Notes: generated from the sequence alone by a model not told the origin. A stretch of 14,627 nt of DNA from Desulfobacterales bacterium (GCA_030613225.1 JAUWMJ010000023.1:1-14627); one strand, 5' to 3'; positions 6,505 through 14,041 are shown, counted from the stretch's first letter. Made by a program: numbers and translations.

Positions 6505-6715
6505 GTATCAAGATTACAATTCCTTTGGACACAGTGTTGTATTGCGGAGAATAATAACCCAGTAAGCGGACGTCTTCACCAGCGTCAATGATCATTTCTC
6601 TGGCATTTTTTTCCATCCGACTAGCCCTTTGAAAATTGATTCGCTTACTGGCGAGAATGGTCTGAACATATGCATTTCTAAGGTATGGTTGGGGCGAAAA
6701 AATTCTGGATTTCAT
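6455..6715 (-). pseudogene. Truncated alpha/beta-hydrolase (YheT-like), N-terminal fragment
   Basis: The first 70 residues match the N-terminus of YheT-like alpha/beta hydrolases: YLRNAYVQTILASKRINFQ, then an AREMIIDAGEDVRLLGYYS segment and KGIVILI, where the family continues into the HGWEGS oxyanion region. Here the match ends and the frame enters the REP hairpin, stopping at TAA 6457-6455 in its loop. The nucleophile, the acid and the histidine are all absent, so the product cannot be a hydrolase. Its ATG is 3 bases after the kinase stop, so it was the last gene of the operon. Either the rest was deleted or it moved elsewhere; no matching C-terminus lies downstream. Confidence 0.75.
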
Positions 6716-6718
6716 GGC

Positions 6719-7780
6719 TTACTTATTTTCTATCAACCTTTCAGCAATGTTTATGGATGTGTTTACAAATAACCCAAAATTTTTAAACCGTTTATCCCGG
6801 GTCTGACCATGGAAATAACGAAAATAAATCTGTTGGGCAATCACTGCCAGCCTGAATAGGCCGAAACAATAATAAAAATCAAAATTTGCAATTTTTTGAC
6901 CGGAAAGAGACTCGTATCGTTTTACCATTTCTTTCCTGGATAAAGCACCTGGGACATTTGTGGGACCCATGCGAAAGTTTTGCAGTTCTTTTGAATCCCC
7001 AGGCTCAACCCAGTATCCCAGGGAACACCCTAAATCCATGAGCGGGTCACCAATGGTAGCCATTTCCCAGTCCAGCACACCGATTACTTTAAACGGGTTG
7101 TTGGTATCCAGAACCACATTGTCGAATTTAAAATCATTATGTATAATGGCCGGCCGGTCCGTATCCGGCGGCATGGTATCAGCCAGCCAGTTCATGACAT
7201 CTTCGCCATCGACAACATCCGGGGTTCTGGCTGAACGGTAGCGTTTGCTCCATCCCTCTACCTGTCGTTTCACATATCCTTGAGGTTTGCCAAAATTTGC
7301 CAGTCCGATATTTTCAAAATCTATGGAATGTAATTCATGTTGTACTTTTATAATGCTTGCAAACAAGCGTGAAGTATCGGCAGCAGTCATGTTTAACTGC
7401 TCCGGGATATCTTTGCGGATAATTATCCCCTGGATGCATTCCATCAGGTAAAAAGGGCTGCCTAAAATAGCCTTATCCTCATTGTATGCCAAGGGTTTGG
7501 GGCAATATGGATAGACATTTTGCAATGCACTTAAAATCTTGTACTCACGGCCCATGTCATGGGCACTGGCTGCCTTGGTTCCATGGGGGGGGCATCTGAG
7601 CACCATCCGTCTTTTGCCGGCTATAATCAAATATGTCAAGTTGGAGTGGCCGCTGGGGAACTGCTGGATGGTAATAGGATCATCAATGCCGTCTATTTTA
7701 CTTTGTATATACGCTTTGATCTTATTTTCTGGCAGTTCTTCACCTTTTCGGATGCCGGATGCTTCATCAAGTAGTCCCAT
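6719..7780 (-). CDS. APH-family kinase, ACAD11 kinase-domain-like
   Basis: This 353-residue protein (from ATG 7780) has the aminoglycoside-phosphotransferase fold. It shows the nucleotide loop FPSGHSNLTY (41-50), the catalytic loop HNDFKFDN (H214, D216, N221) and the metal-binding DWE (237-239) followed by IGDPLMDLG. It closely resembles the kinase half of eukaryotic ACAD11 and the bacterial LvaA type, for example GYVKRQVEGWSKRYR and FGLFRLAVIAQQIYFRY. Those enzymes phosphorylate the hydroxyl of 4-hydroxyacyl-CoA; antibiotic resistance is unlikely. The TTG at 7801 gives a longer frame, but ATG 7780 has GGGGAG six bases before it and is preferred. It lies 17 bases after the tetR stop, with the ACAD gene upstream in the operon. 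Confidence 0.88.
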   Translation of the reverse strand: MGLLDEASGIRKGEELPENKIKAYIQSKIDGIDDPITIQQFPSGHSNLTYLIIAGKRRMVLRCPPHGTKAASAHDMGREYKILSALQNVYPYCPKPLAYNEDKAILGSPFYLMECIQGIIIRKDIPEQLNMTAADTSRLFASIIKVQHELHSIDFENIGLANFGKPQGYVKRQVEGWSKRYRSARTPDVVDGEDVMNWLADTMPPDTDRPAIIHNDFKFDNVVLDTNNPFKVIGVLDWEMATIGDPLMDLGCSLGYWVEPGDSKELQNFRMGPTNVPGALSRKEMVKRYESLSGQKIANFDFYYCFGLFRLAVIAQQIYFRYFHGQTRDKRFKNFGLFVNTSINIAERLIENK

Positions 7781-7797
7781 AGAATTCTCCCCGCAGT

Positions 7798-8490
7798 TCA
7801 ATTTCTTGTCTCCACGCTCAAAAAAGATTCAACAAATTCAATCACAAACTTTGCATACTTATCCACAGATGTGCTGCGCGAGCGTAACTTGGACCTTTTC
7901 AGGTACCAGTTCTGCAGCATGGCCTTGATAATCTCTGTTGTCAGGCCCGGATCTTTGTCTTCGAAAACACCTTGCTTTTGCCCCCTGATTAGTATTTCCT
8001 CCAGGAGGCTCCCTGAGTAACTCTCCCCCTCAATGGCCTTTTTTTTCTCTTTGGGATTCAGGTTTTTGGCTTCCATAAATGAAAAATAAAACCAGGGCTG
8101 CATGGACTCACTTAAAAAAAGATGGATTCTGATCATGGTTCTTAGCTGCCCCAGCGGTTGTTTCTCTTTTTGAATTTCCTTTTCCATGATCCGCATGGCA
8201 AATGCCCTGCGCTGGTTTTGAAGCATACTTAAAAGGTCATCCTTGCTTTCAAAATAGGCGTAGAGTGCTCCGAGACTGATGCCGCTTTCCTGGCTGAGTT
8301 CCCGCATGCTCATCGCCTGAAAACCCTTACTGTTGCTGATTTTCAGCGTTGCCTTAAAAATCTTTTCAAGATTTTTAACAATGGTTTTTTCTTTTTTTAT
8401 GCGTATGCTTTTGCGGTTTTCAGCAAGAATATCTATGTATATTTCCTCTCTGGAAACAGTCATCATCTTTTTAAATTCTTTATAGTCCAT
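7798..8490 (-). CDS. TetR-family transcriptional regulator
   Basis: This 230-residue regulator has a TetR-type helix-turn-helix at about residues 55-83: FQAMSMRELSQESGISLGA, then LYAYFESKDDLL. The C-terminal ligand domain is unassigned; given the operon, an acyl-CoA is a reasonable guess. The ATG at 8490 is preferred because AAGGAT lies about 9 bases upstream; the ATG at 8502 has AAGG directly against it. Even so there is a basic N-terminal extension of about 35 residues before the usual TetR start, rich in K, E and I. It lies between the ACAD and kinase genes. A perfect AACGAACGTTCGTT palindrome between the two divergent operons is its likely operator, giving autoregulation and control of etfBA. 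Confidence 0.9.
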   Translation of the reverse strand: MDYKEFKKMMTVSREEIYIDILAENRKSIRIKKEKTIVKNLEKIFKATLKISNSKGFQAMSMRELSQESGISLGALYAYFESKDDLLSMLQNQRRAFAMRIMEKEIQKEKQPLGQLRTMIRIHLFLSESMQPWFYFSFMEAKNLNPKEKKKAIEGESYSGSLLEEILIRGQKQGVFEDKDPGLTTEIIKAMLQNWYLKRSKLRSRSTSVDKYAKFVIEFVESFLSVETRN

Positions 8491-8526
8491 CGGTGTTTTC
8501 ATCCTTGGAAAGCATTTCGTCTTTTT

Positions 8527-9732
8527 CTACTGTTTAGACGCCTTGGCAAACCTTTTAAGTATTCGCTTTCCCACGGATACTTTGTGCACCTCGTCGGCGC
8601 CATCATAAATCCGGGCCGCCCTTTCATGGCGGTAAAAATAGGCCAGGATGGTGTCATCCGTCATCCCCAACCCCCCATGCACCTGAAGGGCATAATCCAC
8701 CACTTTTATCATTACGTTGGCTACCTTGAATTTAATCATGGAAATCTCATTGCGTGCTTTGCTGGCCCCGACTTTTTCTATCATCCAGGCGGCATGAATC
8801 ACCATGAGCCGGGAGGCCTGGATTTCAGCTGCGCATTCCGCGATCCAGGACTGAATGATCTGTTTGCTGCCCAGTGTCCGTTCAGGCGCAATGGTCCGGC
8901 ATGCGGCTCTCTCACACATCAGGTCAAAGGCCCGGTTGCAGACGCCGATCCATCGCATGCAGTGATGGATCCGGCCGGGACCCAGTCTTTCCTGCGCAAT
9001 CGAAAATCCAGCACCTTCTTTTCCCAGAAGATTTTTTTTTGGAACCCGGCAGGACTGGTAAAGAATTTCACCATGCCCGAAATACCCTTTTCCTGATTCT
9101 CCCATTACAGGAATGTTTCTGACATGGTTGAAACCGGTTGTATCGCAGGGAACAATTATCATGCTGGCCTGGCCGTATTTGGGTCCATCCGGATTGGTCA
9201 CGGCCATGACAATGGCAAAGTCTGCGCCATCAGAAGAGCTGGTATACCATTTATGACCGTTGATGACATAATCATCGCCATCTTTCACTGCAGTGGTATC
9301 CATCATCACCGGGTTGGATCCCGGCATTTCTACCTCTGTCATTGAAAAACAGGAACGAATTTTTCCTTCCACCAGGGGCCGCAGGTATTCCTCTTTTTGC
9401 TCATCTGTCCCGAACATATGTAAAATTTCAATGTTCCCGGCATCCGGGGCCTGGCAGTTGAACACATAATGGCCCAGCGGTGTTCTTCCCAGGGCTTCTG
9501 AAAAAAGGGCATGTTCCATGAGGTCCAGCCCCATACCGCCATATTCCACCGGATGGTTGGGGGCCCACAACTCCATCTGCCTGACCATGTCCCGCTTTTC
9601 TTCCAATTTGGGGGCAAGTTGCTCAAAAGCGTTGTTCAAAAGCAGCGGCTCCATGGGAATCAATTCCTTTTGCACAAATTCATCAACCATTGATAAGATG
9701 GTCTTCATTTTTTCAGTAATTGTAAAATCCAT
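8527..9732 (-). CDS. Acyl-CoA dehydrogenase, ACAD10/11-like
   Basis: This 401-residue flavoprotein has the full acyl-CoA dehydrogenase fold, including SCFSMTE (near 133-139, flavin contact) and WYTSSSDGADF. GRIHHCMRWIG and IYDGADEVH match the ACAD10/ACAD11 branch far better than the short-chain enzymes. At the position of the catalytic Glu of MCAD (IYEGT) this protein has D377, as in the ACAD11 pattern LADGPDEVH. Family members work with a kinase on 4-hydroxyacyl-CoA, eliminating phosphate and oxidising or isomerising the acyl chain. AAGGA lies 7 bases before the ATG. The gene sits between the phosphatase-like gene and tetR. EtfBA, encoded divergently, is a plausible electron acceptor. Confidence 0.92.
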   Translation of the reverse strand: MDFTITEKMKTILSMVDEFVQKELIPMEPLLLNNAFEQLAPKLEEKRDMVRQMELWAPNHPVEYGGMGLDLMEHALFSEALGRTPLGHYVFNCQAPDAGNIEILHMFGTDEQKEEYLRPLVEGKIRSCFSMTEVEMPGSNPVMMDTTAVKDGDDYVINGHKWYTSSSDGADFAIVMAVTNPDGPKYGQASMIIVPCDTTGFNHVRNIPVMGESGKGYFGHGEILYQSCRVPKKNLLGKEGAGFSIAQERLGPGRIHHCMRWIGVCNRAFDLMCERAACRTIAPERTLGSKQIIQSWIAECAAEIQASRLMVIHAAWMIEKVGASKARNEISMIKFKVANVMIKVVDYALQVHGGLGMTDDTILAYFYRHERAARIYDGADEVHKVSVGKRILKRFAKASKQ

Positions 9733-9810
9733 TTTTATATCCTTATTGGTCTCGTGCCTAAATACATAGGGTTATCCTGGTATTCTTTTTAATTAAATTC
9801 GCTGCTGCCA

Positions 9811-10518
9811 CTACCGGTAGGTCATCAGAGCCGGGGCTTTTTTTAATGCCAAATGACCCACACCATTAAATCCGTGAAGGGTTAATTTCCTGTCATTGTA
9901 TTGAACCCGGGTAATGGATGCATTCATTACCTGCAACAGCAGTCCAAGGGTGACGTCATTCGTTAGATTCATCGTCTGTTGAAGGATTGCAGCAATTGGG
10001 CCTGCCGAGGTAAAAACAGCTATAGTCTTCCCGGGACCCTGTTCTTTGATAACATCCATAAGACCGTCCCAAACGCGTTCTGCAAAACTCTTCCAAGTCT
10101 GTAACCCCTGGGGATCCAGATCAGATATCCAGGCGTTCATAATTTTTTCGAACAATTGCTGAAACACCTTCCTGTCCAACTGCAATGGATCTACAGCAAC
10201 ATCCATATAAGACGCTTCATTAGACAGCGCAGGGTAATAATAATGCCATACTCGCTTGGCATCCACCTCATCAAACCCGTTAGTACAAATGGGTTCGGGG
10301 CAGTTATACAGATTTTTTAAGGCCATCCGGCAAAGTGGTTTGACCGTTTCCTTGTGTCTTTCCATGGTTCCGCAATACACTGCATCAAAAACAAGATCCA
10401 CGGTCTTAAAATGCCTTGCCAGTATTCGGGCCTGACATTGCCCGATATCAGACAGATGGTCATAGTTCTTGCTCCCAAAAGATGCCTGTCCATGGCGAAT
10501 CAGATATAATAATCCCAT
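9811..10518 (-). CDS. Histidine phosphatase-superfamily protein lacking the second catalytic His
   Basis: The 235 residues begin MGLLYLIRHGQ, with the RHG phospho-acceptor motif (H9), and continue with LSDIGQCQARILARHF and ERHKETVKPL, typical of the phosphoglycerate-mutase-like branch. The second catalytic histidine, normally in an SHGG motif, is replaced: the matching segment is FTSAGPIAAIL with S171. Activity as a normal phosphatase is therefore doubtful. Its start lies 3 bases after the DUF362 stop. In an operon with an APH kinase and an ACAD it may bind or process a phosphorylated acyl intermediate; that is inference. Confidence 0.85.
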   Translation of the reverse strand: MGLLYLIRHGQASFGSKNYDHLSDIGQCQARILARHFKTVDLVFDAVYCGTMERHKETVKPLCRMALKNLYNCPEPICTNGFDEVDAKRVWHYYYPALSNEASYMDVAVDPLQLDRKVFQQLFEKIMNAWISDLDPQGLQTWKSFAERVWDGLMDVIKEQGPGKTIAVFTSAGPIAAILQQTMNLTNDVTLGLLLQVMNASITRVQYNDRKLTLHGFNGVGHLALKKAPALMTYR

Positions 10519-10521
10519 GAT

Positions 10522-11850
10522 TTATTCTACCCTGAAAAAAGCTTCGTCATATTCAGGGCGATTTTTATACCGGGCCATAAAGAATCCCGGCAAATGGTCA
10601 ATATTATCAAACAATGCAGGGCTTATAGGAATCCCTGCACTATGAAATGCCTTTACGATATCATCCGGATCAGGGGGGCAGCCCTTTATCGGAATCGCCT
10701 GATTTATATCCGGGTTTTTCCTGTGAGCCAGAAACATGCATTTACCAAGGAGAATAGTCTTCTTCATTCCAGGGGTGGGTTTCATCATCTTACCTGTAAG
10801 GACTTCCACCTGATCAAAATCTTCTCCTTTCCAGGCTTCACGGATGGCTGTCAGCACAACGCCGTTAATACTTGAACAATAGGTACACATGGAAGTGTCA
10901 TATTTCCGGTAGAAAATCCCCTTTATTCCCTGCTTTGCCAAAGGTGCAGGAAGGCACCCGTCTTTATCTTCCTGGTAAGGAAAATCAAATTCGCATTTTT
11001 GCGATATGTTGTCCAGGGATTCGCCCAACACCTCCACATCAGATAAATCAATGGGCCTGTTCTGATTTTTTGCGGCATGTACGAGATGCGGCACCTCTGA
11101 CGGGTCAAACCCCAGGATTTTTGCGCCTGTTTTATCGGCTCCCAGGATATCCCACGATGCAACCAGAAGATTCCGGCGGTGCATTTTCCCATCAAATGCC
11201 GGACCCCGTTCCAAAGAATAGATCCCGTCAATAAGGGTAAATACCGCGGGCAGTTTGTCTGCAAGCCTTGCCACATAATAGTGAAGGTCCTTTTGAGGAT
11301 CCGGACTGTGGCATTTTTTGCGGGATTTTATATCAATCAGTCCTTTCAGATTTTTAATCCCTAAGCTGATCACTGTCTGGTTGTGGGCCTTTAATACCGG
11401 CAAATCCACAACAAAATCACACGCCAGGACATCCTGGTTGAATTTAAGAACCACATCGTCTCCCAGATCAACCTCGGAAAAGGGACGGTCCATGACATCC
11501 AATAAACTCACCCCATATCGTTTTTTAAGCTTGTCATAACCAAGGGTCTTAAACGCATGGGCCGGGGTCTGCCGGTCCTTTGGGTTGCGGGTGACCATTC
11601 CTTCCCCGATCGTAATATCATCTACCCCGCAATCCTTAAGGAGTTTTACCATGTCCTCTATCACCCGGGACGTAGTGATCACACCCCACTTGGGGAACAG
11701 AACCTCTTTTGTCCAGAAAACGATATTGGGTTTGATAAATACTTTTGAACCCCTTTGAATTCTATCCATTCCCCCGCAGCGTTCAACTGCACGGGCAACG
11801 GATTCAAAAGGTTTTTCGTACTTTACCACAGATACACGTGATTTGTTCAT
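10522..11850 (-). CDS. DUF362 domain protein with possible Fe-S cysteines
   Basis: This 442-residue protein (from ATG 11850) carries a DUF362 domain: VFIKPNIVFWTKE, DDITIGEGMV and VVDLPVLKAHNQTVISLGIK. In the C-terminal third it has C322-TY-C325, C371 in LLGKCMF and C391 in IKGCPPDPDD, four cysteines that could bind one iron-sulfur cluster. The start at 11850 has AGGAG six bases upstream; the in-frame ATG at 11868 has none. It is the first gene of the operon and sits opposite etfBA, so a redox role near acyl-CoA oxidation is plausible but unproven. There is no signal peptide, so it is probably cytoplasmic. The biochemical function of this branch is not known to me. Confidence 0.85.
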   Translation of the reverse strand: MNKSRVSVVKYEKPFESVARAVERCGGMDRIQRGSKVFIKPNIVFWTKEVLFPKWGVITTSRVIEDMVKLLKDCGVDDITIGEGMVTRNPKDRQTPAHAFKTLGYDKLKKRYGVSLLDVMDRPFSEVDLGDDVVLKFNQDVLACDFVVDLPVLKAHNQTVISLGIKNLKGLIDIKSRKKCHSPDPQKDLHYYVARLADKLPAVFTLIDGIYSLERGPAFDGKMHRRNLLVASWDILGADKTGAKILGFDPSEVPHLVHAAKNQNRPIDLSDVEVLGESLDNISQKCEFDFPYQEDKDGCLPAPLAKQGIKGIFYRKYDTSMCTYCSSINGVVLTAIREAWKGEDFDQVEVLTGKMMKPTPGMKKTILLGKCMFLAHRKNPDINQAIPIKGCPPDPDDIVKAFHSAGIPISPALFDNIDHLPGFFMARYKNRPEYDEAFFRVE

Positions 11851-11911
11851 GAAAGCTCCTGTTGTCATAAATTTTCAGCACGGCTTTAAAACTACAGAAT
11901 CAAACAACTCC

Positions 11912-11954
11912 TGTCAATAAAAAAATAACGAACGTTCGTTTTTTTTTATTGACA
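11912..11954. promoter_or_regulatory. Divergent promoter palindrome with TetR-type operator
   Basis: The sequence is a 43-base near-perfect palindrome. Each end is a TTGACA -35 box pointing outward (11917-11912 on minus, 11949-11954 on plus). The centre is a perfect 14-base inverted repeat AACGAACGTTCGTT (11927-11940), flanked by A/T runs. On plus, AATAAT at 11973-11978 is a good -10 after 18 bases. On minus, TAGTTT at 11894-11889 is a weak -10 after 17. A TetR dimer on the centre would block both promoters. Confidence 0.8.
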
Positions 11955-11963
11955 TAATTACTT

Positions 11964-11987
11964 AATTGAATTAATAATTGAATTAAA
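11964..11987. repeat. 12-base tandem repeat in the etfB leader
   Basis: AATTGAATTAAT at 11964-11975 is followed at once by AATTGAATTAAA at 11976-11987. It overlaps the proposed -10 box of the etfBA promoter. It could be a second protein-binding site or simply A/T-rich sequence. Confidence 0.5.
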
Positions 11988-12009
11988 TAAAAAATTTTAA
12001 ACTCATGAA

Positions 12010-12813
12010 ATGAATATTTTAGTCTGTATAAAACAAGTCCCTGTTCTGGAAACAGATATTTCCATTCGTGCTGACGGCCATACCGCTGCCATAGACGATA
12101 TCGACCAGTACCGGACAAATCGATTTGATGAATATGCTTTGGAAGCAGGGCTCATCCTCAATGATGCGCTTGCCCAAAAAAACGAACCTACAGAGAATAC
12201 CATTGACCTGATCACTGTGGGCCCTGAAAGAGCCAAAGAGGTTCTCAAACGCGGATTGGGCATGGGAGCAGACAAGGCAGTTCACATTCTTTGCCATGAG
12301 ACAGAAGATGCCGATCCATTTCAAACCGCTTCCTGGATCGCGCAATATGCCAGGAAAAAACAGTACGACCTTATTTTGACCGGTGCATTGTCAGAAGACC
12401 TGATGCAGGGCCAGACAGGACCAGTCCTTGCCGCAACCCTTGGCTGGCTGTCGGTTTCAGCGGTAATTTCCATTGATATCGCTGATAAAAAACAGATATT
12501 GAAAATACAGAGCGAACTTGAAGGCGGAGAACGATCCGTTTTAACGATTGAATTACCAGCAGTACTAGCAGTTCAACCAGGAATCAACAGTCCCCGTTAT
12601 CCATCACTTTCAAATCTCTTAAGAGCAAACCGATTAAGGCCGTTGACGCTTTTAGCATCGACGTTGGACAAACCGGAACCCAGGCAAACAAGGGTTTCGA
12701 TCAAGCCTGCCGAACAAAAACGACCGGCCCGAGTCCTGGCCGGATCAGTAGAAGAGAAGGCGGCGTCTTTAATGGCAATCCTTCAACAAAAATCAGTATT
12801 AAGGCGACCATGA
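12010..12813 (+). CDS. etfB: Electron transfer flavoprotein, beta subunit
   Basis: EtfB pairs with EtfA to form the soluble FAD carrier that takes electrons from acyl-CoA dehydrogenases. The 267 residues start MNILVCIKQVP, then show RFDEYALEAGLIL, a VLKRGLGMGADKAVHI segment, and the nucleotide-binding region DLILTGALSEDLMQGQTGP, with SELEGGERSVLTIELPAVLAVQPGINSPRYPSL at 168-200. No clear Shine-Dalgarno precedes the ATG. Instead a two-codon frame ATG AAA TGA (12005-12013) overlaps it. The stop overlaps the etfA start as ATGA. Whether this pair is bifurcating or conventional cannot be decided here, and no EtfX or ETF-quinone reductase gene is adjacent. Control by the adjacent TetR site is likely. 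Confidence 0.92.
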   Translation: MNILVCIKQVPVLETDISIRADGHTAAIDDIDQYRTNRFDEYALEAGLILNDALAQKNEPTENTIDLITVGPERAKEVLKRGLGMGADKAVHILCHETEDADPFQTASWIAQYARKKQYDLILTGALSEDLMQGQTGPVLAATLGWLSVSAVISIDIADKKQILKIQSELEGGERSVLTIELPAVLAVQPGINSPRYPSLSNLLRANRLRPLTLLASTLDKPEPRQTRVSIKPAEQKRPARVLAGSVEEKAASLMAILQQKSVLRRP

Positions 12814-13808
12814 ATAAAGACATTATTATCATTGCCGAACATCAAAACCACAAGACCCTGCCGGTTACCTTTGAACTGGTATCATTGGCCCGCTGCATCA
12901 GAGAATACCATGGCGGCAGAATTTCCATAATGGTTCTGGAAGGACCTGATTCTCCGGTTTCAGATGCTATTGCCCAAAAGACCGGTATTGATGTTGAAGC
13001 GGTTCGGCTGACCCATGACAGCCCTCTCACCGGAGAGACCTGTCTGAAGGTATTGGGTAAAATATTAAAACACCGCCAATTTTCGACGCTTATTATCCCC
13101 CACACAGCCCTTGGCACGGACTATTCAGCCGGTCTGGCAGTGATACTTGAGTCTGCCTGTATTTCAGGTATCACAGACATTAAATTGTCAGAGAGCAGAC
13201 TTGTTTTTAAGCGGCCTGTTTTCGGCGGAAAATTCGAGGAACAGGTTGCTTCTCAGGCTCCAAAGGTCATATTAACGGCCGCTCCGGGCGTTTTTAAAGC
13301 GCCTTCCTTCTTCCCTGCCTGCAAAGGAGAAAGCACTATTACACAAGCCCCTTCGGTTACATTGAAAACGGCTCATCTCAGAAACATCCCTGCCGGCGAT
13401 CAGGATGAGAGCCTGTCTGAAGCCGGCGTCATTGTGGCCGCCGGAAACGGCATTGGCAGCCAGGAGTCTCTGGCGTTGATCAATCAAATGGCCCAATCTT
13501 TCACAAGGTCTGCCGTGGCAGGTTCACGACCGGTCTGTGACCGGGGGTGGCTGCCATATAACCGTCAGGTAGGTGTCACCGGTACCTCGGTTTCACCAAG
13601 GCTATATATTGCCTGCGGCATCTCCGGGGCTTTTCAGCATATTGCCGGCATGCAGGAATCTGAATTCATCGTTTCAATCAACACGGATCCTGATTCAGCT
13701 ATCTTTAACGTCTCCGACCTGTGTATCATCCACGACTTGAAAATCTTTATCCCGGCGTTTATTCAATGTCTCCAGGACACTCAAGAGAATGAAACCCGTC
13801 CCAAATAA
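12810..13808 (+). CDS. etfA: Electron transfer flavoprotein, alpha subunit
   Basis: This 332-residue subunit holds the FAD-binding domain in its C-terminal half. AGSRPVCDRGWLPYNRQVG, then SPRLYIACGISGAFQH and INTDPDSAIFNVSD are the conserved FAD contacts of EtfA. The N-terminal domain is shorter and more divergent (IIIIAEHQNHKTLPVTFELV), and there is no N-terminal ferredoxin domain of the kind seen in some anaerobic EtfA proteins. It starts four bases inside etfB, so translation is coupled. The likely donor is the acyl-CoA dehydrogenase at 8527-9732. No terminator is evident; the next 28 bases lead straight to a REP unit. Confidence 0.93.
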   Translation: MNKDIIIIAEHQNHKTLPVTFELVSLARCIREYHGGRISIMVLEGPDSPVSDAIAQKTGIDVEAVRLTHDSPLTGETCLKVLGKILKHRQFSTLIIPHTALGTDYSAGLAVILESACISGITDIKLSESRLVFKRPVFGGKFEEQVASQAPKVILTAAPGVFKAPSFFPACKGESTITQAPSVTLKTAHLRNIPAGDQDESLSEAGVIVAAGNGIGSQESLALINQMAQSFTRSAVAGSRPVCDRGWLPYNRQVGVTGTSVSPRLYIACGISGAFQHIAGMQESEFIVSINTDPDSAIFNVSDLCIIHDLKIFIPAFIQCLQDTQENETRPK

Positions 13809-13835
13809 TAAGGAACCAATTCTTTTCACACGCTT

Positions 13836-13874
13836 TGCACGGAATGGGGGACGGTATGGGGGACATTCGTGCAG
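13836..13874 (+). repeat. REP-like unit beside the transposase gene
   Basis: TGCACGGAATG (13836-13846) pairs with CATTCGTGCA (13864-13873), with one extra G on the left. Between them ATGGGGGAC occurs twice (13845-13853 and 13856-13864). The order, a doubled short word and then TTCGTGCAG, is the same as at 6504-6426. REP units normally flank the transposase that mobilises them. Confidence 0.65.
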
Positions 13875-13923
13875 AAAGTGCTTGACGATTAATATTATGA
13901 AAATTACAGGTTATGCCAAGATT

Positions 13924-14041
13924 GATGGTCTCGTAAAAAGTCGGACAACCGGTTTTTAACCACAATATATGGGCATAACAAAAGTTCGCAATACTGTATG
14001 TTGTGGTTAAAATAATTTGTTGGGACTTTTTACGAGACCGT
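13924..14041. mobile_element. 118-bp MITE with 7-bp target duplication
   Basis: The ends ATGGTCTCGTAAAAAGTC (13925-13942) and its inverted copy (14024-14041) match with one difference. A second inverted block, TTTTAACCACAA with TTGTGGTTAAAA, lies inside. The copies of CAAGATT at 13917-13923 and 14042-14048 flank the element, and removing it with one copy restores the expected transposase N-terminus MPRLARLD. There is no reading frame inside, so transposition would need a transposase encoded elsewhere. Confidence 0.85.

Noticed and set aside
6719..7780. Aminoglycoside resistance kinase
   Set aside because: The sequence follows the ACAD11/LvaA branch and sits in an acyl-CoA operon, so antibiotic resistance is not supported.
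7781..7801. TTG start giving a 7-residue longer kinase
   Set aside because: The ATG at 7780 has a strong GGGGAG at good spacing, while the TTG has no such site and overlaps the tetR stop.
11851..11868. Longer DUF362 start at ATG 11868
   Set aside because: No Shine-Dalgarno precedes it, whereas AGGAG stands six bases before ATG 11850.
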